From Lineus longissimus (taxonomy: Eukaryota; Nemertea; Pilidiophora; Heteronemertea; Lineidae), in NCBI RefSeq assembly GCF_910592395.1, contig NC_088308.1, forward strand, positions 9,997,001 through 10,061,000: DNA of 64,000 nucleotides, read 5' to 3'. The notes beneath the pieces were generated by a model. It was not told the origin of the DNA. It ran no database searches and worked only from the letters and a program-made list of their open reading frames with translations. Positions 57,880-64,000 of the stretch are shown here, in pieces (the first letter of the stretch is position 1; every line of letters begins with the position of its first letter). Both the position numbers and the translations under genes were made by a program.

Positions 57880-57995
57880 GTGACTCAGTCTGTAATCGAA
57901 CCGACGGCCTCTCGATGATTAGGCCGCACTGACTCAGATGTAATTGAACCCACGGCCTCTGGATGATCAGACCGAAGTTCTTGCCTGCACCACCG
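57880..57995 (-). repeat. tRNA-like sequence with a 48 bp tandem duplication
   Basis: On minus, aggccgtgggttcaattac and aggccgtcggttcgattac (T-arm and B-box-like) occur 48 bases apart, with D-arm-like sequence near 57990-58010. The stems are imperfect. Probably a tRNA-derived SINE relic. Confidence 0.5.
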
Positions 57996-59159
57996 CTGTA
58001 CTGGGTAAGTCGGAGTAATTCTAGCCCCTAACCACCACTGCCCCACTGAGAAAACCTATAATGCGCAGGGCTGATCTCGAAACTCGAAACAAGGTTACAA
58101 GAGATGATCTCTGACAGAGCTATCAGAGAACTTCGAGCCGGTAATTCTATCAATTTTCTTAGTTTCTAGCCCCACGGAAAATAACGAATGTGCGGGGGAC
58201 GCAGGACGACCTGCTGAAGGCAACAGCCCGATTCTTGACAGCCACTGAAATAGGAATTTGATACTGTCGCCGAACGCTAGTGAAAGAATACTTAAAAAAT
58301 AGCATCGCAAAGCGAACATTATTCCTCAGCTCATAAATGGTGTGGGTGGTAATGGTGATGTTGGAAGTGTCGTTACTGTTGTATGGCACTGTTAGCATAG
58401 GCCATTCTGGATTAGGTTCCGATGAGGAGATGTTAGCAATAATTACAACAACTGAGATTTACCGATGTGAATGAGATATTGGTAACGATTACAACTGCCG
58501 AAAATGGCATTCATGAGCATGATGATGTTGCACTTTTGATCCCCTGGTGGCAAAGTAAACAACCAGACCAACCGAAGTTCACTGCCGGAGGTCACCAGGT
58601 TTCAAGAGGGACTGGTCGCTGTTTTGTGAATTGTCCACGGCAGAGGATGATTGACACTGCCTTTGAGCCAAAAGAGCTTGTGATTAACTTTTGTCTCGGA
58701 TGAACTTAAGTCACCTTCTAGCCATAGGTACTTTAAGCCATTCCAATTCACCTCAAACTCTTGTAAACTTGCTATATATTTTTTCTGAAGAAGAGATTAA
58801 GTTATCTGATATTAAAATACTTTTTGTTGATTTATCTGTCGTAAAGCCATTATAGGAAATGTTACCATTAAAAAATTGCTACCTCTTCGTCCGAGAATGC
58901 CTTAGAAAGAACTTAAAGAGGTATACAATGTGCCTAGATACTCGGAAATACCCCGTGGCATGATCTGGTCATTAACAATAAAGAATATACCAGTTGTCAA
59001 AGTTGTCAGAGCCAAAAATAAACTCATTTTATAGCATTTTTTTCTATTTTGTTGCACGAGACGATGCATTTATCAGCCATAAAGGAAGTAATTATTCTCT
59101 CATTGAATACTTAATAAATTCTCGGTCTATGAGATCATTTTGTTAAAGGAGCATATGAA

Positions 59160-59600
59160 AAAGCGGTACCGGTAATGTATTCCGGATGATGACGGCCCGC
59201 TTTGGCTAGGGATTCAAGATTACGGATCAGTGCAGCGCCGAACAGTCCATTTCGGAGTTTCTAATATTCCATGATTCATAAACGAAGTGACGCACTATAC
59301 TTAACGGACGGGTCTGATAACTTAAATAAATGTCTTTCTCGGAATTCCAACCGGAAATTCTAAAAAGAAACCGTTTTCGATTGGCTGATTAGAACCACTA
59401 GCTTGAGTAGTCAAAAACCACCGGAAAGCGTAGGCCAGAGAAATAGGCTCCGATCCGCTGCGGAGGGATGGGCTTGTCGATCTGCGGAAAGCGGTTCATC
59501 TCCCAACTGCCGCACCAAGAGACCAAGTGTCGTTTTAGGGCCCGGGACGTCAGCAAGGCAACATGAAAACAAACGGCCGATTGCTCTCGCCGTTAACTTT
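59160..59600. promoter_or_regulatory. CpG-rich patch, possible promoter
   Basis: CpG and G+C rise clearly above the surroundings. Motifs include CCGGAAA (ETS-like) at 59350 and 59421, gattggctgat (inverted CCAAT) at 59380 and gtgacgca near 59289. No coding exon attached to it was recognised. Confidence 0.3.
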
Positions 59601-59946
59601 TGATTATTTAGTTGTACAAACAATTATTTTTGCATTTTTATCGAAATAAGGGATCACTGTTTTGAAAAAAAACTCTCTGTTAAACCAGTACGACTCAGGT
59701 TAAACCGCCCTCAATATTTAATGTCAGACGTGCATCTATGCTACAGGGTCATTTTATGCTACAACTGAGAGATGAAAAGCTCTGATTATTTCACAAGCTT
59801 TTCAAAAATGTAAGTCAATCGCAAAAACAAATTTCAGATTGAAAGTCTAAGACAATTTTAAAGTTTGCCAACCCATCCGCTGAGTATGTGTAACTGTGTT
59901 TTTATTTTTGAATGTTGATGCTCAAAATTGGACAATTCTGAATACT

Positions 59947-60083
59947 GATTCCAGGGGTGTAGCTAGCTTTTTGGGCTTGGAGACACCTTTTGAATTTTTT
60001 GGGCCAAAATCATGGTCAAAAACACATTTATGGTGACTCCACCCCAGCCCCCCCCCCCCCCCGCTAGCTACGCCCCTGGAATC
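59947..60083. mobile_element. hAT-like MITE, 137 bp
   Basis: Inverted ends gattccaggggtgtagctag and complement contain the CAGGGG(C/T)GTAGC start common in hAT elements. A C15 run lies just inside the right end. A related fragment (agggccgtagctagc) lies at 30983. Confidence 0.8.
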
Positions 60084-62883
60084 ACTGACTAGGGTGAGAT
60101 TGGCTACGACAGTACTTCCCCTGCGTACCTTAGTCAATTGGAGTATTGTCAAGTCCGATGTAACAGTTAAAATGTCCACTCTGAAAACAGTGTCCTACCA
60201 TGGTGACGGGTTAGCGTAAATTTCTGTAGAGACCCCAAGTCTTCAAAGATTAAAGGCGCATAAGATAATCATTTGTCCCCGGACACCTTATACTTCGGAT
60301 TAAATCTCGTACCACACCACAGGAGTTCGTGTACTTTTTTCCTTTTGCCAACCTCATTAGTATTCAGGCCAACTTTCCAAGTAAACCCAAAAACGACTTC
60401 CGTAAACAGTTTAAAATGAGGTCGTTAGTACTACAAGCAATACTGGTATCATAAATTGATGTTATGTCAGTAATGCAAAAAGGACTTCCGGTTGTGCCTA
60501 TCGTGCGGCGGTGTAAACATAGGTATTTTCATTCATGCATTAGCTTTGTGTATCAATGGGTGTTTGTATGAGTTTATCTCTCTTAAGGCTTGAGCTCACC
60601 TACTACTCTTTAATTGTGTCAAATGAAAATCATCCGATCCTTGACCTAAACGGGAACGATAATATACACTTAATGGGTCATGTTATCAGCAGACCAATAT
60701 CGTACCATATAATTCAAATAGATCTTCACAAATCTCGGCCAATTTGCATGACGAAATGGTGAACATAAATCTTAATTTGTCAAGACAAGTGGCCTCAAAG
60801 ATTGCTTGGTGTATACAGTTGATTGATCCGTTGACCCTTTACCTCAATAATCTTCACAGGAATCTTTACGTCGACCACTCGAAAACTGACTGTCACCTTG
60901 TATTGCTCCCATTGAATGTGGTAACCGTATGGTATAAGAAGTATGCCACAACAAACAGACAAGGTGTAAAAGAGGTATTTGGTCAATCTTGAACGAAAGT
61001 TGTAACACTGCCAATGCGAATCAGTGGGAAACACCTACACTGGACCACTCGACATCATCAGATATAAATACTTTACGCAGATATCCTATATGTAAAACGA
61101 CTATACGACAAGGGGCTACGATATCGGTTGGCTAAATAATTTTACCAAAGAATCAGTGGTCTGGAAAAAAATGACACCTCCTGGCATTTTTTAACTTTGT
61201 CTTAGTTCCTTGTTTTTCTCACCACAAAATAAATATGATACATAGACTACAGAAATCCCTCAATGTTAACAGAAATACCAAAGCGGGTGCAAAATATGTT
61301 TACAATAGATTCAACTGTCCATGAGTTTAGGGCCCTTTCTGGGGGCCACTCGATATTAGGATGATGCCGAGAGAAGAATCAATATGGTTGGATCGTTTAC
61401 CCTCAAACACAGTGGCCTATGTATGGTACAAATGTACGACACACTGTATTAAGTAGAGAAACTGGTGAAAGTCTTTTAAGACTTGGCCGACCCCGCAACA
61501 TCGAGCGACAGGGATTAAAACTACGAATAATCACCTCAAATTCCAATGTACTAGTTGGATTTCTTTGAAATTTGGTTTATATTGGTCTTCACCTAATAAC
61601 CAAACATATTTTTTTCATTTCAGTAACCATGGTAACGAAACAAAAATGTGTATGCATTTGTGTACATTGACGTAGTGTATTGAATGACCTCAAATTGACC
61701 ATTGGACTTCGCTGAGGAATTTTTTTTATTTCTGCATTAAGAATGCTGAACCCCCCTAAAATCCTGATTGGTTTTGATGCAAGGATCAGTAAAAATCAAC
61801 CTTCAAAGAAATCCGACCAGTAATTTGCCCTCCAGAGCCCCAAATGATGCGGACATTTATGAATGGACATTTATGGACATTAATGGACATTCATGAATGG
61901 ACGTATACAGATAGATTTATTATGAAATGAAAACAAAATCCGTCCTCTTTCTACAAAGTTTTATCCATATGCGTATAAAAATCCGTGATAAGTCGCCGTT
62001 GTCAACCTCATTTGGTAAGAGGACTTAACAGTCCCAAGGTAAGGAAGCGCGCTATTTTTGCTGTTTTAATTCGAAGGCAATAAGCCGCGGGGAATGAAAT
62101 TTTGATCTATCGGCGAAATAAAAAGATTATTTTTGATGGGCGAAAATAATTGGCTTCATGCCTAAATCCGACGTTTGTCATGAATAAAAAATCGCCTAAT
62201 TTGGCTTGTGGCCAAGGTTGTTTCGTTGTTTATGGCTATGTCTTGTACTATCAATAGTGACATGTGTTATCATGAATGACAAGAGATTAACGGTCAGGTA
62301 ATAAAATATGACCGTTATGGTCGAAGCGTTATATCTTTGGTAGTAACACGTCTTCCAAGTAGGTCATTACAGCCTGACGTGAGCGATTCGGTCCAAATAT
62401 TGAGGGGATTTATTGCTGGAATAGATATCGATTTAGGTACCATTCTCGTTCGATTGGAATTACATAACGACCTCCGCTATTTGATGTGCAATTATCTTAG
62501 TAAGAAGGTAGAAATGTCACACTTTCAAACTAGGTCATAACTGGGATTGGTCCTAATAACTGATAAGGCGACCCAAGCTCCAAACCACACAAGGAAATGC
62601 TCCAATCCCCAGGACATGTAATGGAGAATGTCAACACTATCTTGAAGCTAAAAAACGGACAATCTTGGTCTAAACAGATGCTGTCTCTGGCACAAACAGT
62701 TAGTATACAACGTACGATCTCAAAACATGCTTTCATTAGACGACGTAATGAGGTCCTGGAAGTAGGGACAGTTAAAACAGAACATGTAAATGTAAATAAG
62801 AAAGGAAACTTATCAGTTGATGACAAAAAATGTTTAAAGACAACCACAGTATGCTAAATGTGTCGACCCTGACCTCTCCCTCA

Positions 62884-62904
62884 CCCCCCCCCCCCCCCCA
62901 CCCC
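62884..62904 (+). repeat. Poly-C run
   Basis: Sixteen C, then accccc. Confidence 0.9.
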
Positions 62905-63740
62905 CATCCCAAGACGAACAAAGTTCGTTTTTTGGCTTGCTCCCGAAACCTACATTTATATCGCAGCCTTCTCGTGTCTAATGCATATCTCACAAGGAAT
63001 GCGCAGGCACCGATTTTTTGTTCTATTGGTGTTATTGTTTGATAAACCGACTCGAATTAATGTTCCCTTTGAAAAAAGTAAGCCGAGATGTATAGGGGGT
63101 CCAGGTATATACGCGTTGCGCTACGGGACACCCTGTATTTTCTGGTAATATCGTAAACAGCTGATATCAAGATGACGAAGTGTTTCCTCATGATTATTAT
63201 TCTGTTTGAATCGCCCACTTGAGGTGGGTTATTCAATGATTGTTCCGGTCTCACCCCACCTACAAGATGCTTGACCCAGAATGAATTGAATGGGTTTGCA
63301 GGATCCAGTCAGTACCTGTGAGGATAAGTGTTTGCGCCACAAAGAAAAACGTATGAATCACGTTGGGTCAGGGTGTTGCGCACTTATGTGGTAGATTTAT
63401 GATCATGCAGCGAAACTCTTCATTATCATCAAGTTAATTAAGTTACTAAGAATACAATGTAGAATAAATAAAATTATTTCTTAAAGGTTTACCATAATAA
63501 AGAATAAATATGATGTATTCTTTTTAATTTCAGAACCATCAGTGTATAATTTACATGTACATACACCATTAACGATTTACCAGACATAGATCTGATATAA
63601 GGATATGGTTTGTCCTAATAGAGTAACCAACCTAAAGCTCTAAGGTATCGGAAGTGCACACGGCCGAGTTCATTCGTAAAAATGTTTAAAAACACAGAAG
63701 TTATTGCAAACCTCTTCCTCGGAGAATGAAACGGCGTTAA

Positions 63741-63871
63741 TAGGGAGTTTTCGCAAAGCCCCCAAAACGCCTAAGCGAACGCCTGTCCGATTGTTCGCCA
63801 TCGTGATTATGAACTCGAACAATTGGATAGGCGTTCGCGTTGGCGTTTCGGGTCTTTGCGAAAACTCCCTA
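63741..63871. mobile_element. MITE, 131 bp with ~47 bp inverted arms
   Basis: Arms tagggagttttcgcaaag and complement are perfect for about 19 bases, then imperfect through aacgcctaagcgaacgcct. A TA flank on both sides is possible. It folds as nearly one hairpin. Confidence 0.85.
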
Positions 63872-64000
63872 TGTTGGCCTTTAGGATACATGAACGTGAA
63901 TTAACTGAAGTAATATGCTTTATATCTAAATTATGCCGTTGAAGGCGACCAATCCAGCAACCTTTGATTTCGCTATTAAGGCCTCGCGCGAATTCAAAGC

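Larger units (their letters stand above)
51441..64000. other. Region right of the unknown gene: no convincing gene
   Basis: It contains a perfect hairpin at 52217-52280, a repeat tail near 56480, tRNA-like duplications at 57.88 kb, a CpG-rich patch at 59.16-59.6 kb and MITEs at 59947-60083 and 63741-63871. There are also several G/C runs. Open frames are short, overlap each other and show no family features. Confidence 0.5.

Noticed and set aside
60744-61034. Overlapping open frames on both strands
   Set aside because: Mutually overlapping, no motif, typical of chance.
62597-62857. 86-codon plus-strand frame with fairly protein-like composition
   Set aside because: The opposite strand is open over the same bases and no family or splice partner was seen.

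Overview
The window looks like nuclear DNA from a marine invertebrate animal. The genes are split by long GT-AG introns, most of the sequence is non-coding, and it is full of short inverted-repeat transposon remnants (MITE-like), minisatellites and G/C homopolymer runs. The two recognisable proteins are clearly metazoan. A deuterostome (hemichordate, echinoderm or cephalochordate) fits best and a mollusc-like lophotrochozoan is possible; the sequence alone does not settle it. No prokaryotic operon, CRISPR array or rRNA was seen.

Layout, left to right. 1-7.5 kb is repeat-rich and gene-free, with a ~160 bp tandem array at about 380-1530. 7.56-13.47 kb, minus strand, holds a complete seven-exon SLC39A11 (ZIP11 zinc transporter) gene of 334 codons, rebuilt exon by exon with consistent splice phases; three MITE-like hairpins sit in its first intron. 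13.8-16.3 kb holds two weak minus-strand coding candidates. 21.0-37.3 kb, minus strand, is an USH1G/ANKS4B (SANS/Harp-type) ankyrin-SAM scaffold gene: a long 3' exon, a 14.7 kb intron and a short 5' exon. The intron carries a dead pogo-like transposon, a 0.6 kb foldback element, a 0.24 kb MITE and a 46-48 bp minisatellite. A possible upstream coding exon at 38.8-39.0 kb would extend the protein N-terminally in frame. 39-49.4 kb is gene-free and repeat-rich. 49.47-51.1 kb, minus strand, is a two-coding-exon gene for an unrecognised 191-residue protein with a Cys/His-rich C-terminal half. 51.4-64 kb has no convincing gene.

The genes do not form a pathway: one is an intracellular-membrane zinc importer, one a scaffold of actin-based protrusions, one is unknown. 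The SLC39A11-USH1G linkage may be ancient, since both human genes lie on 17q24-q25. I found no convincing new biological system. The best leads are the unknown 191-residue protein, the possible N-terminal extension of the USH1G-type scaffold, and the several distinct TIR element families.
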